Origin: Lepisosteus oculatus
Lineage: Eukaryota > Chordata > Actinopteri > Semionotiformes > Lepisosteidae
Reading direction: 5' to 3'
Assembly: GCF_040954835.1 (NCBI RefSeq)
Contig: NC_090708.1
Span: forward strand, 27,974,001-28,038,000
DNA: 64,000 bases
The notes below the pieces were generated by a model. That model did not search any database. It saw only the letters and a program-made list of their open reading frames with translations, and was not told the DNA's origin. Shown in pieces: positions 44,545 to 56,459 of this stretch. Positions within the stretch are counted from its first letter, which is position 1; each line of letters begins with the position of its first letter. The position numbers and the translations under genes are program-made.

Positions 44545-45640
44545 AGAGATGTTGGTAAGAAAAAGATAATTTCGGGAAAGTTGAGGAATACACTGATAAC
44601 AAGAACACTTCCGGATGGGGTTAGGCATACTTTTTATGAAGATGATGAAGTTAACAGACTGTATGTTTACATAGATACTGAAATGAGGATTGTATTTTAG
44701 ATTTTGTGTAGTTGCTAGCATTGAACTGTGTGTTGGATGCACATGAATTGAAGGAAGGGGCCATTTCATAGTGGGTTTTTAATACTGTGTATAGTTCCAT
44801 CCACACAGTGCCTTTACTTCCATCCATTTTCCAATCTCTTTATCCAGTACAGAGGATTTGGAGCCTATCCCAGTAAGCAACGGACACAAGGCAGAATACA
44901 CCCTAGACATAGCACCAGTCCATCACAGGACAGACAGACAGAAACACACACACCAGGGCCAGTTTTCCCATGAACCAATTAACTTACCAGTATGTTTTGG
45001 AGTGCGAGAGGGAGTCATATCAAACATATGGAGAAAAACCATGTAACCCAGAGAGAACATGCAAACCCCCCACACACAGGACAGCAGGAATTGAACCTAG
45101 GACCCCAGTGCTGCAAGATAGCAATGCTAACCACCTCTCCCTCATTTGACATGGATGGATATTTTAGTTATCTTTCTAGTTCACAGGTTTGCATGCGTAA
45201 TTTAATTTTGAAAGCCACTGAGACATCAGGCATTACTGTTGTATTTATGAAAAAGAAACAAAACAAAAAGCATACTAACAACTGTGCCATCCTACTCTTT
45301 GGTTAATACATTTTATTATTTATAAACAGTTAACATTGTTAGCAAAATATTTTTAATTATATTTTACCCTATTTTTTCTTTAATTTAACTTATTATATGA
45401 TAGTCAGATTTAATGTATATTTTAACAATGGAAATATATTTTTACAAGATGCGGGGGAAAGTGCAACAACTTATTACAGTGCTAAATTTAATATTATTGA
45501 TTACTAATAGTTTATGCTAACACCTAACTTTCTTAATTAGATGTATTTAAAACAGTGAACTAAGTGTAACATTACATTCAGAAATACAATCGAGAATAGT
45601 TTTGTGATGTTTGTATAGATGAAACGTTTCTAAAGTGTAT
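44545..45640. repeat. Inverted duplication, arm 2
   Basis: Reverse counterpart of 16860-18085, covering the SINE and flanks on both sides (GGGGTTAGGCATACTTT; CATTGTTAGCAAAATATTTT; TCTGACTATCATATAATAAG as its inverse). It lacks the 17705-17870 segment of arm 1. Confidence 0.75.
44822..45140 (-). mobile_element. tRNA-derived SINE, duplicated copy
   Basis: Inverse of the SINE at 17323-17660, with the same head (GGTTAGCATTGCTATCTTGC) and tail (GGGATAGGCTCCAAATCCTC). Confidence 0.8.
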
Positions 45641-47303
45641 AACGTAACAAAATTAAAGACTGTAAGTCTGTAATCTTTCCACTTGTATGTCATTAGAAAA
45701 CACAACAAGTTTCTGCTTTGTCTAAGGATGGTATCAAAAAGTAGTCTAAGTGGTGAGAAAGCTGTGCTTAGTGATAATTAAGGGACTTAAAAGTAAAAAG
45801 AGATGCTTCATATTGCTTGACTAATTTTAAAAACTTAGTTATAAATGCAGACGTGATCGGTGCATTAAGGGCTCCAGGCAACAGAACTGAGCTCTGCGCC
45901 TCCTCCCTCTCTCGGTGCCGCGCCAGGTCTAAATATCTAAATATCTAAACATATGTATCTATATAGCATGTAGTGTACAGCTTTTTAGTATAGATTACAA
46001 TTTTCTAAAATGTATTTAAAAAATAAAAATGATTACAATCTAATCTTTCCATGTTTGATCCCAAAATCCCAAGAAAAATACATCTAAATGGGTTGAAAGC
46101 TATGCTGAAAGTTTATTAAGATACTTAGAAGACAAAGATATCAATTTATGTTGCATTTGTCTGATGAATCAAAAAACACATATAGTTAAACACACATATG
46201 CGATTTAAATCAAAATGCGATTTAAAGCAATATAAATTTTTATATTGTAACGCATACTGTACAGCCTCCATTTCTCTATAAAAATTTAAAAGATGGTTTG
46301 CGTAGTCTAAGAGGGGGGGTCTACTCTCAGTGACAGCTGACAATTCTCCATACACTCAAGTGAAACATTAATAATTCCAATATAAACATCGTATTTACAA
46401 TTTGTTGATAGAAATGTTAAGTTCTCTAAAGCTTTGTGATAGTTTACCCAGGCAGCAAAAGATCAGCTACACTTGGAAGATGCAACACCGAAGATATGAT
46501 TAATAACCTTTTTAAATCTGAAGGGACATCTAAAGGGATCTCCCCCCCACACACACACAATAGAAGCAGGAAGCAGAAGCAGGGAAAGTTGTCAGAAGGA
46601 AAGAGGTTTATGTTTGACTATTCATTGTTATTAAAAATGACTTAAATTCGATCATGTTGTGATAATTATAAATATAAAAAGTCAATTTATTGTCCATAAT
46701 ATTGCTATTCTATTTTTTCAAATAAATGTTTGTTAAAAGAAAAGTCACGGGGCCGGCTGGATTTGAACACATAACTTGGGGGTTATTAATCTGGCATGTA
46801 GACCAGCAGGCTACCAGGGAAGTCACATGAGCAAATGTGAAACAGCCCTACACATACAGAATCAACAGACATTGTACAGCGTGTATTACTGTGTTGCAGT
46901 ACACAAATATAATTATATCGTTATTAATTTCTTTAGAAACGCGATTCCATATCATATTAGCAGAAAAGATTAAAACTACCACCTTTTATACACGCTATTT
47001 CACATGTTAGTTAAAGACTTCGATGCTTAAAATGTTTAGGGAGAAATGGAATACTGGTTATGTTCAGCTACTAAGATTTCCCTTCAGTGGTAAAATTCCA
47101 TATAAATATTCAATACTAAAACGGGCACAGTAAAGACATTTAAATCTTTTAACGACCAACTAACGCACCACAAGTGCCCCTGTCGGTCAACCAACCACGT
47201 ACCGTACCATGGTATTTCGCGTCATCGCGTCACAATGCGCAAGGATATAGCCAATTACCCGCGGTACGTGTCTGTGCTGCGCACTTTGAATGGCTGCATC
47301 TGT
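45641..47303. repeat. R1 modules, mixed orientation, ending in a reversed R1 terminus
   Basis: 45641-45930 matches 8525-8765. 45960-46250 matches the 22230-22460 modules. 46740-46830 has a tRNA-like block on the minus strand. 46980-47303 is the reversed R1 end (CpG-rich block, then TTTGAATGGCTGCATCTG followed by TA). No coding sequence. Confidence 0.55.
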
Positions 47304-49226
47304 AAGTGCTCTTCAATCTTAATTTCAGAGTGTATTTAAACCTAATTATCTTAATTGAACCCTGATTATTCTTAATTGAACCCTGATAAATCTGATAATT
47401 AATGAGTCAGACATTATTAGTTGTTAAGGTCTTTATTTAGCTTTGAAGATGTTCATTGTGAAACCAAAATGCAACACTTTGTATGTTAGTTTTTAAACAA
47501 GTTTGCCTGCATTTTGTTGTATGCTAGAACCTTTTGCTTTTTTCTAGAAAACAAAATATTGCTAGTTGCAGGTTATTTCACTTGATAATAATTCAGAGAT
47601 CTGCACTTCATCCAAGAAACTCAACTATACTACAGAAACACAAAGGTTAATATTATTACAGACTTAATGCTACTCAAGACCTACTTTAACTTTGGTTCAG
47701 CATAATGAACCAGCTCACTGTATTACTGAATAATAATCTTATCAAGGTGCAAATGTGGCAAATAATGGCAATTATTCCATCACTATCACAAATTGAATGG
47801 AGCAGATCAGCCATTGTATTACAAATTGAATGATTATCAGTTTGATTTGTGTGCAATGTCATTAATGCTTTACTCCAAGCACAGGACCTTCAGTCTGACA
47901 AAGTAATGTGTTGTGTGGTTGAACAAAAGCCTTCTAAGAAAAACTGCAAAAGCTTTACATTACCGATCGTGCTGTATTAACTTCAAATTACATGTCAATC
48001 AGAAAGTTTTACAGTATTTGGAACAAGGCAGTGGTTTCTATCTCTGCTCCCAGAGTAACACTGATTTTAGATCAAGCTGAATCTCAAAGTGCTAATTGTC
48101 CAGTCCTTATTGATGACTTCATTGATTTGCCTATTTTTTTTATAAATATGTGTAAAAAAGAAAACAGAAATCAATAAGCCTGTGAAATTACACTGAAAAC
48201 ACAGAAAACCGATGGGAAAAACTAGAAGACATTTGTTTACTACAGAATCAGTGAACCACTTGATTACGGAATGCATACTATACATGAAGAAAAGTAATTT
48301 TATCACTGGCTATTCACTGCTTCTTTGATAGTTACAGAAAGATTGATTCTGAATACAGCAGCTAACACTGAAATAATAGAAATGCAGGACTGATTTCTAA
48401 TTATATTCAGTGAGGAAAGAAAGGAGTTTTATATGTCCTTTTAAACAACATGAACAGACAGAAAAGCAGAATCAAAAGAAAGTGCTATCTCATAAAGTGA
48501 TTTTTAAAATACATATTTTACCATACTTCTGTTTGTTGATTTCATGAAACCTGAATCCTGTATCACTTGTTGATTATATTATTACAGAAAGAATGTTCAT
48601 CCTTGATCTTCACTACTGTTCTAACTGTTCTAATATTTTCTGTGCATAGTAATGACTATCATTACTTATCAGAGACAGCAATAAAGATCAACACAAAGCA
48701 AAACTACATTTGCCTTGTTTCTTTTATAACTTCTTGCTATTCACAAATCAAAACAACATGAATCCAGGGGAATTTCAGTGTGAACATAAACACAAATAAC
48801 CTGACAAATAGAAATTATTTACTTTAACATCTGTGAACAAAATTTCAAAATTTAAAACTGATGTGAATATAATGTATGTTAAGATAATTTGATTCTAACA
48901 ATTTAATCTATTAAGATATTGACTATGTACTGTATGCAAAATGATCTTTTGGAACACCCTGCTCCTTATGCTGGAAATCTCTCAAAGACATAAGTCTCTT
49001 ATCTGACTTTATACTTCAGTCTTTCTTACCTGTGGTTTTAAAATCTTTCTAATGTGGTCTTAAGAAAAGGATGAAGTTATAAGAATCCCAGGTGCCTAAT
49101 TCTAATAGCATAAACTGAATTACCAAATGAGATCAACATATTTTTTAAAAGAAAATAAAATCCAGAAAGTTGCAGGTATCAGTTAACAGTTAAATTGTGC
49201 ATGTTTGAAATACAATTCAGCGACCC
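47304..49226. other. Gene-free region
   Basis: No coding region, repeat end or RNA gene recognised. The 61-79 codon frames near 48000 have no family features. On the OR1 gene model this would be intron. Confidence 0.45.
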
Positions 49227-49430
49227 ACTTACCTGGAACCTGAGTCTATTCACTGTGCTCTTCAGGCACAGAACAAACTTGATGGACAAGAAATTCGTCT
49301 TCTAATGTCTGCTGCTTTTATCGGCAAGTATTCGCAATAACCTCAGAGGCCACTTAGTGCAGAGCTGTAACTGTAACACTTATTAATCTGGGGAGATAGA
49401 AAGTGAACACTAGGCCCATAGGGTTAACCC
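49227..49430 (-). promoter_or_regulatory. OR-type promoter and first exon (copy 2, candidate for OR1)
   Basis: Minus strand, matching 1012-1170 in order. It has CTCCCCAGATTAATAAGTG (an Olf/EBF-like half next to a homeodomain-like site; inverse of 49377-49395), TATA-like ATAAAAGC (49314-49321), and a short exon ending GACTCAGGTTCCAG at 49233, followed by a perfect splice donor GTAAGT (49227-49232). Vertebrate OR genes usually have a short noncoding first exon and promoters rich in homeodomain and O/E sites. OR1 lies 5.2 kb downstream on the same strand, so this is a reasonable OR1 start. There is no transcript evidence. Confidence 0.5.
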
Positions 49431-49818
49431 TTTTAACCAGAACAAAGACAGGCGATGACTGGTTGAAAGTTTGGCAGGCATTTGAGACTTATGTGCCTCG
49501 CAGGTTCCTGTTTGGTTGATCAAGGTGAGAGAAGAGAAACAATGAAACCTGACATCTAGGACTGCAATCCAGAAGTTCCCAAGAATCACATGGACAGAGA
49601 GGTGCCAAGAATGGCCATTGAAAATTATAAACCAGCATGGCTGGGCGCATCCCCATTTGGGAGCTGCTCCTTATTGGAAAGAAAACACTTTAAATCAGAA
49701 ACTACATGAATAGCTTCTTTGTGGCTGCACCACATAGATCAGAAAGAGAGATGGAGGCCTCACTTAGGAAAGCACAGCAACACTTAATTCTGTCTTATTA
49801 ATAAGCATTGCCACCACA
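49431..49818 (-). repeat. ERV2-family LTR F, old and truncated
   Basis: On the minus strand it starts at 49818 with TGTGGTGGCAATGCTTATTA and follows the first 390 bases of the ERV2 LTR (GGTGCAGCCACAAAGAAGC; CACCTTGATCAACCAAAC) with many substitutions. It ends directly next to the promoter block at 49430. Confidence 0.7.
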
Positions 49819-50200
49819 GAGGTCAGCAAGAGCATGATAGACTGTAATTCAACACAATGACTTGCAAATTGAAATATATTGAAAAAATCACATACATTAA
49901 AAACTTCTTTATTTTAAAGTCGATGTTTGAATTATTCATTTATCATTTATTTAATTGTCATTTATTTTAGTGTACAGTGTGATGTTCCTAAATACTACCT
50001 GAGTGTGCCTTAGAATGTGCTTTACCCATATAATAATGCACTGCTTCAACTGCGCAGTGTATATTAAGCCATATTATTCTCCTCAGGAGCCTTAAAGGTG
50101 AAATAGCCTTTACAATGTTTGTTAGGTTCTTGTTGAATGACACCCAGGAATGTCTTGCTCATGCATTTCCCTGTGGTGTCACTACTCACAGCTGAGAGCA

Positions 50201-52280
50201 CAGATCCAGCCATTCAAAATGCAGAGAGGATACTGCAGTAGTTTGCAGTTCAGGTGCTGTGGCGTACCACAGGCTTTTTTTAAATATGTTTGCACTACTT
50301 TGTAAAGCCACCAGGTGAAGCAATTAAAAGCTTACCATGGCATGTGGAGCATTTGGGCTGTCAACAGAAATCACCTGATTTCAAATCCCGGTCAATGTTG
50401 AGGGACAATCTTTTTCCAATTACAGAATTTATCTTGTATACTGTTTAGACTTTTATTCATTTTATTAATTTTAATTTTAAACTGTGTATTACAGCATATT
50501 AAATATTAAAATAATTAAAAGTATGTATATTTTATAAAAGCAAGATTGCTCAGAGGGATATATAAAAAAGAGTTTAGTATTATACTGTAGCTTGTGAACA
50601 TGATGTGTCTCTTTCAGGTTTACATCCACATAGAGAAAATCCAAAAGTAAATTTTGGTAGCTGAAACTAACAATAGTAATAGAATGTAATACACAACAAA
50701 CGTACACACAGTAGATGGTAGTAGTAGCTTAAGTACACAACAGTATTCTACCATCTTCATAAATATTTTATGTATCAAAATCTTTTAGGTGGTGACTTAC
50801 GTTGGGTTATGGAAAAGTTTTAACATGCTTGTTCTAACATTATATAGTTCATATGTTATATTTTATTAAAGGTTATAATGTTTTATCCTTTTTCTAAGAA
50901 TATGTACTAAGAACACCAGTTGATGTTATTGTAAAAAAAGTTGTACTGATTTAATACCACTTGATAGTAATATGGAATCGTGTAACTAAGCTGCTAAAAT
51001 ATCACATGTGGATGTTTTATAAAACATTTTAGCTTTCGTTTTTTTGTATTAATTTTGCTCTCCTTATATTGCTAAAGGACAATGAAACACTCAGGGACTG
51101 TAATATAACACGCTGCAAACAGGCAGTTCAAAGTTTAATCGGGGGGTTAGGGGGTTTGGTTTGATTATATTATGAATGAGCCCCTGAGGCATATCGTCCA
51201 AGTTCCGGAATTATAAAAAATAAATCTTTGATGAATTTGCACAAGAGAAAAAGGTATCTTTTCAGAAGTCGAGTACAGTGCAAAGTAGGTGAATTTTACA
51301 AACAGCTTATGTTGCTTAAAGAATTTAAAATCTATCTGACTGTACTGTAGGTCTCATGTAATTGAGCAGAAAGTCACCTTGCTCTTACAAATGGCTATGT
51401 TAGAGTTAACACACTGCACCCTTTTGAATGGATTTTTATCACCTTTACCACCTGTGTCTGTCTGGGGCGTGAGAGTTGTATCCCTTTCTCTGTTTAACAT
51501 CTGATACATCCCCAGTAAACCGAGAGACTTAAACCTGCTGTCGATAAAACATCTGCCTTGCGACATTTCTCAAACTGCTCCAATGTCAGGTGCAGAGTAA
51601 AATCTTCTAAACTAAAACCCACAATGGACACCACAATTACCCATAATACAAACTATAGTACCGTAATACCTGTAATACAAAGGACCAATACAAACTAAAA
51701 CAACGCCAAGTGCAGCACGCGTGAACCAAGGAAAAATATCAGCTCCACAAAACAAATCAAAGATCCCGAACAAGCCCCCAAATATGCTTCATTTCTACTA
51801 TATGAATATATCTACTATACAAAAATAAACAATGACATGTCCATGCCTAACTAAGACATTGCATGACTTTAAAAACTATTAAAAAACGTTTTTAGATAGT
51901 TAAACACCACTTATTACTCACTTAATTTTCTTCCTCGTGATCAGCTTAAAGTCTTTGTGAATGCTGTAAGTTAAAATAATTTTTACTAATGCAACACAAA
52001 ATGTATACACAAAAAATCACATTCTTCTTTTAAAATTAGGAATTTAATCCAGAAATTGTTTGGCTAAAGCAGTATCAGTGACTGATCAGTGACACGTACT
52101 GCGAGTTTTGAGCTACAGGCGACTGCGGTACGTGATTCACTGCGCAAAGATTAACAGGTGGCACTTGCAGTGCATTAGTTTTATAGTTAAATGATTGCTT
52201 TATTTAATCTCTATACTGTGATTGTTTAAATCTATACCTCTTTACGGGATTTTACTGCGCTTTTTGAATGGCTACATATG
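50201..52280. repeat. Diverged R1-type element with two inverted ends
   Basis: Left end CAGATCCAGCCATTCAAAAT (50201-50220) and right end TTTTTGAATGGCTACATATG (52261-52280) are inverted relative to each other. Inside are a weak tRNA-like block (50335-50405), AT-rich modules like those of R1 and a CpG-containing block (52095-52150). It may be the only R1-like element in the window seen with both ends. No transposase; 51000-52050 has nothing recognised. Confidence 0.4.
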
Positions 52281-52689
52281 TATACCGCTTTATTCAAGTC
52301 TGTGGGTAATTGCACTAAAATAAAAAAACTGTTTTCTAATAATGCAAACATGGCAAATTGTTAAATACTTCTCTCAGCTACTGTATGTGCATTAGATATA
52401 TTTATATTTGTGAAATAATATAATTTATGGCATTCTGATGTTACACTTTTATTTTCAATTACCAAAATTTCCCTTTAGTTACACAATTTACTTATTAATA
52501 TTCCGTATGAATGCACTGTAGAGAGACAGTAAATGAAGCAATCATTTCACTAACATCTAATGGCATTTATTGATCGTCTTTAGCCAGTGAACCACACACA
52601 CTGCTGTGCCGCAGTGCCTGTTTAAGACAGTGACACAGTCAGTCCTGAGACCTTTGAACACTTGCAGGTACAGTATGTGGGGTTGATAG

Positions 52690-54107
52690 TGTAGCGGCGA
52701 GGCTTAATAATAAGGCAGAATTAAGTGTTTCTGAGCTTTCCCAAATTAGGCCTCATTTCTCTGTTCATCTCTGTGGTGCAGCCACAGAGAAACCATTCAT
52801 GCAAGGTGATTTAAGGTCCAAGGACAGCTCCCAAAGGGGGATGCACTTAGCTAAGCCTGGCTATCATGATCAATGGTTATCCATTGGCGCCTATCTGTCT
52901 AGGGAGTGCGAGTTGGACATCTGGACTGCATTACTAAGTGTCAGGAGTAAGTGACTCATATCTCACCTTGATCAACCAATCAGGGACTGGTAGGGCCGAG
53001 TAACCCACGTGGGACTCTGATGCCCATGGAACTTTCAGCCAATCAATGAGCTGAAGTTCCTCCAGGTAAAAACAGGCAACACAGAGAGCCTGAGAGATTC
53101 AGATTCAGATTCAACAAGATTCAGATCCAACAATTCTAAAGGGAATTCAAAGGAGAATTCCAGGGCAGGACGGCCCAGGAGCAGAAGGCTCCCAAGGGCA
53201 GGACATTCTCGCAGCGCGCCTCCTGACCATCCTGAGACTCAGCCCGGACAACCACGGAACGGCCAGTGTGTCCGAGTGCCAGAACTTTCCTTTGTTCTAA
53301 GAGTCTAGAGTGGAGGTTGCCAGAGAGTAACCAGCAGCAGGCCTCGTGAACAGGTCGGAACTGTGGAAAGCTGAATCACTATTCAGAACTAGCTCTTCAT
53401 CAGGAACGAACCAGTCCTCTTCCTGACTTGCTGGGACCCACAGTCATCTTTTCTCCTGTGCACAAACTTTGCTAGTTAATGCCAACAGTGAGCATCAGCA
53501 GCGCACCGTCGCAAGCCGCACAGCACAGCCTGGCACGGAGCCAGAGAGCGCGGATTGGACAGCAACAGCCTGCAACTGTTTCTTTGTGCCCGCAGGAGAT
53601 CTGAATCCCCAAAGATTGGATGAGTATTCAACTTCAATGCATTACAGCTCGAGAATTCAATTGTTATCCCAACCAGTTGATATCAATTTAATTCCTAAGA
53701 GTTATGTACTTGTTTGAGTATCTAATGTAGAAGTTGTAACCAAGTTCACTTTACGAAACGGTCTTAATGAATGATATACTGAACGTATGTCCTCTTGATG
53801 TGTAACTCTTTGTAACTGATTGAATATATATCTTTTGTATTCTGATAACCCTCTCGATAAGATCTGTTAGGTTTATATGCATATTTTATGTATTAATAAA
53901 TGTATCCTCGTGTATTAGTACCTGTGTGTGCGCGTTGTTTGAGTTATGTCGCATGGTTGGATTCTAAAGCCACCAAAAGAATCAACTTTGTGATTTACTG
54001 CTACAATTAATAATTGTCTCAGTAAATGCCCAAACCCTACAGAACTGGTGCCTTCAGAGAGCCACTATGATTACATATTTGGCGTCCCTGAACCGGTTTT
54101 CTCTACA
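52690..54107 (+). repeat. ERV2-family solo LTR D
   Basis: 1,418 bases, TGTAGCGG...CTCTACA, flanked by ATAG (52686-52689 and 54108-54111). Same subtype as LTR B, with a shorter GATTCA array (53096-53133). The precise duplication shows the LTR limits for the family. 52281-52685 has nothing recognised. Confidence 0.88.
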
Positions 54108-54111
54108 ATAG

Positions 54112-56450
54112 TGAAGAGCACACCTTTTCTCTAAATCTCCTGTATGGAGTTGTGGCCTTTATATTGTGTTTAATGATATAAAATCTAAAAGGTGGACAGA
54201 CTGGTGAAATCTGCCTGCACTTCTACATCCTTCCCTGTGTTTTAGAGTTTGTAAATGAAAGTGGAGAAGTAAAAAGTCACAGCTGACAGTTCCTAGTTAA
54301 GTAGATAAGACAAATATCTGATTCTGAAAATGGCATTTTGAAGGGTAAAAAACACCTACGTGACTGACTGTAAATGGAGTGGGGAAGGATACTTGTCATT
54401 GGGTTGAGTTGGAAAAGGACAATCTGAGGGACAGCTGAGTTCTTGAAGCAGGTAATTGACTGAACCCAACAGGAGACCCCTGATTGTTCCACATGGCCGT
54501 GAAATGTTTGGTGAGAGGAATGTATAGGAGAAGAGAACAAGCGGTTAAAGAATGCTATAGCACCAGGCATGGTTGGCAAAACATAACCAATTACACATAA
54601 ATTTGTAATAATAGCTTACAAATTCATTAATAGCATACAAATTCATTAACATATATGTATATACTCACAAGACTGTTTTTAAAATGTTTCACATTTTAAG
54701 TTTTAAAATCAATGTTCTAATCACACCCTTTGAAAACTTTTGTTTCACTAAAGCAGACATCCCTACATCTACAATAATGAAACTCCCCACATTCAGTGAT
54801 GCTTACTCAGAATACAAGCATTGTGATGTAGGACATTCTACTACCTTTCAAAAACGTACAAAATGAGCTCATGTAGCGTACATGTCTTGTCACTGATGGA
54901 AAAAGAGTATCAATACTCATCCCTAACACCTGCGTACTTGTATTATTTTATTATTGGGCATAATTATTATTATTATTTCATTTCTTGACCATGTACTTTT
55001 AGGAGAGCCCCCATTTATCTGAAGTGTAGTAACTTCCCCATTGAGATAAAATCACTAACTTTAAACAGCATCTCAGGGGAATGCTGCTCCTCCAAAAGGA
55101 TTCAGGTCCGATATTCAATATCTTTTTTCCACTAATGCCCATTGTACTTGTCACACAATGGCCTGAGGAAGGCCAAAGTAGGTCCGTTTTATACCAGAAT
55201 GGCTCCACCGCAAAAACAAGTAAAATAGGTGCAGTTTATTTACAGTGCTCCCAGTCCCCCACACCAGAAAACAAAACCCCAAAAGGAAACAAATCTAATT
55301 CTTTAAATGAAAACAAATCCTCCTTATTGCATTCTCTCTGTTTTCAGTCACACTACCTGACATAACAACCACCAACTACCAACCACCAACCACAACCAAC
55401 CCCCTCTTAGGCTAAGGAGCCAGCTTAAATAGCTTGTATCCCCCTCCCCCTCTGGAACAATCCATTTCTCCAATTCAATGCATGTTTTTTCCCATCTCCT
55501 TAAATAAGCCTTGAGAAGTACGGTTAGGTATGGCCTTCTGAGGCCACCATAGGCTGACTCACCCTGGAAGTACCGACACCAAACAAACAGTGAGTATCAT
55601 CCATTTTGAGAGTGCTCTCTATTCACACCACAGTACTCACTCATATCTGTGTTTAAGTATGTGAATGTATATGAAATTAAGTAATAGCAGTTTCTAGTGA
55701 AGCCCTGAGTGTGCACCCTCAGGAACTCATCTAGCAACTGCTCAACAGAAGGTGTATGAATATGTATTTCCCATGCTATCTGTACCTCTGTCACATACTG
55801 ATAGAAGGCTGTACCGTGTTGTTAGTGTATTAAACAATAAGGGATGACTGTGGCATCAGAAAATGTTGTATTGGAAACATAACAGTTTGATTATATGAAT
55901 AAATTACCACAATTATTATGTATTTAAACAGAGAACGATGATCTCATCGGATCATAATGATCCACGTTGTTCCTAAACCACCATGCAGATTTGACATTTT
56001 GCTGTCCTTTGTTATTCCATTTCAGTAATTAAGTTCCTGATGTTGCTGATTTGGGATCTCTTCTAATTTGTGGTTTTATACATTTTAGATCCTGCTTTAG
56101 ATCCTTCAGGTTCTGCAAAAAAAAAACATTTTTTTTAATTACAATTCATTAAAACATACATGATAAAATATAAGTTTGAAACACAGAGAAAATTAACCAA
56201 AGGTATTTAGTTACAGAACCACTGTCTGGAGATATCAATTCTACAATAATAATAAAGTGATGTATTTTTCTTGCACTTGGACCTCACTTCCACAGTATGT
56301 TTATTATTAATTACTGCTGTGAAATTTTATCAAATTCTTTTCATGCAAATGTTGTGTTTGATTCTTCTTTTGATTTATACATTGTAATAAAAAATAATTT
56401 ATGGGGCATATAGTCATGTGTTGACAATATTCTTTGCATCAAGCTTGAAA
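54112..56450. other. Gene-free region
   Basis: No supported gene. 55370-55410 has AACCACCAACC low-complexity sequence. Frames at 54277-54579 and 55081-55365 show no domain. It precedes the broken OR3. Confidence 0.45.
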
Positions 56451-56459
56451 GGAGCCTGT

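Noticed and set aside
47992..48306. Overlapping small frames as a gene
   Set aside because: AT-rich chance frames on both strands, no motif, no repeat or conservation evidence.
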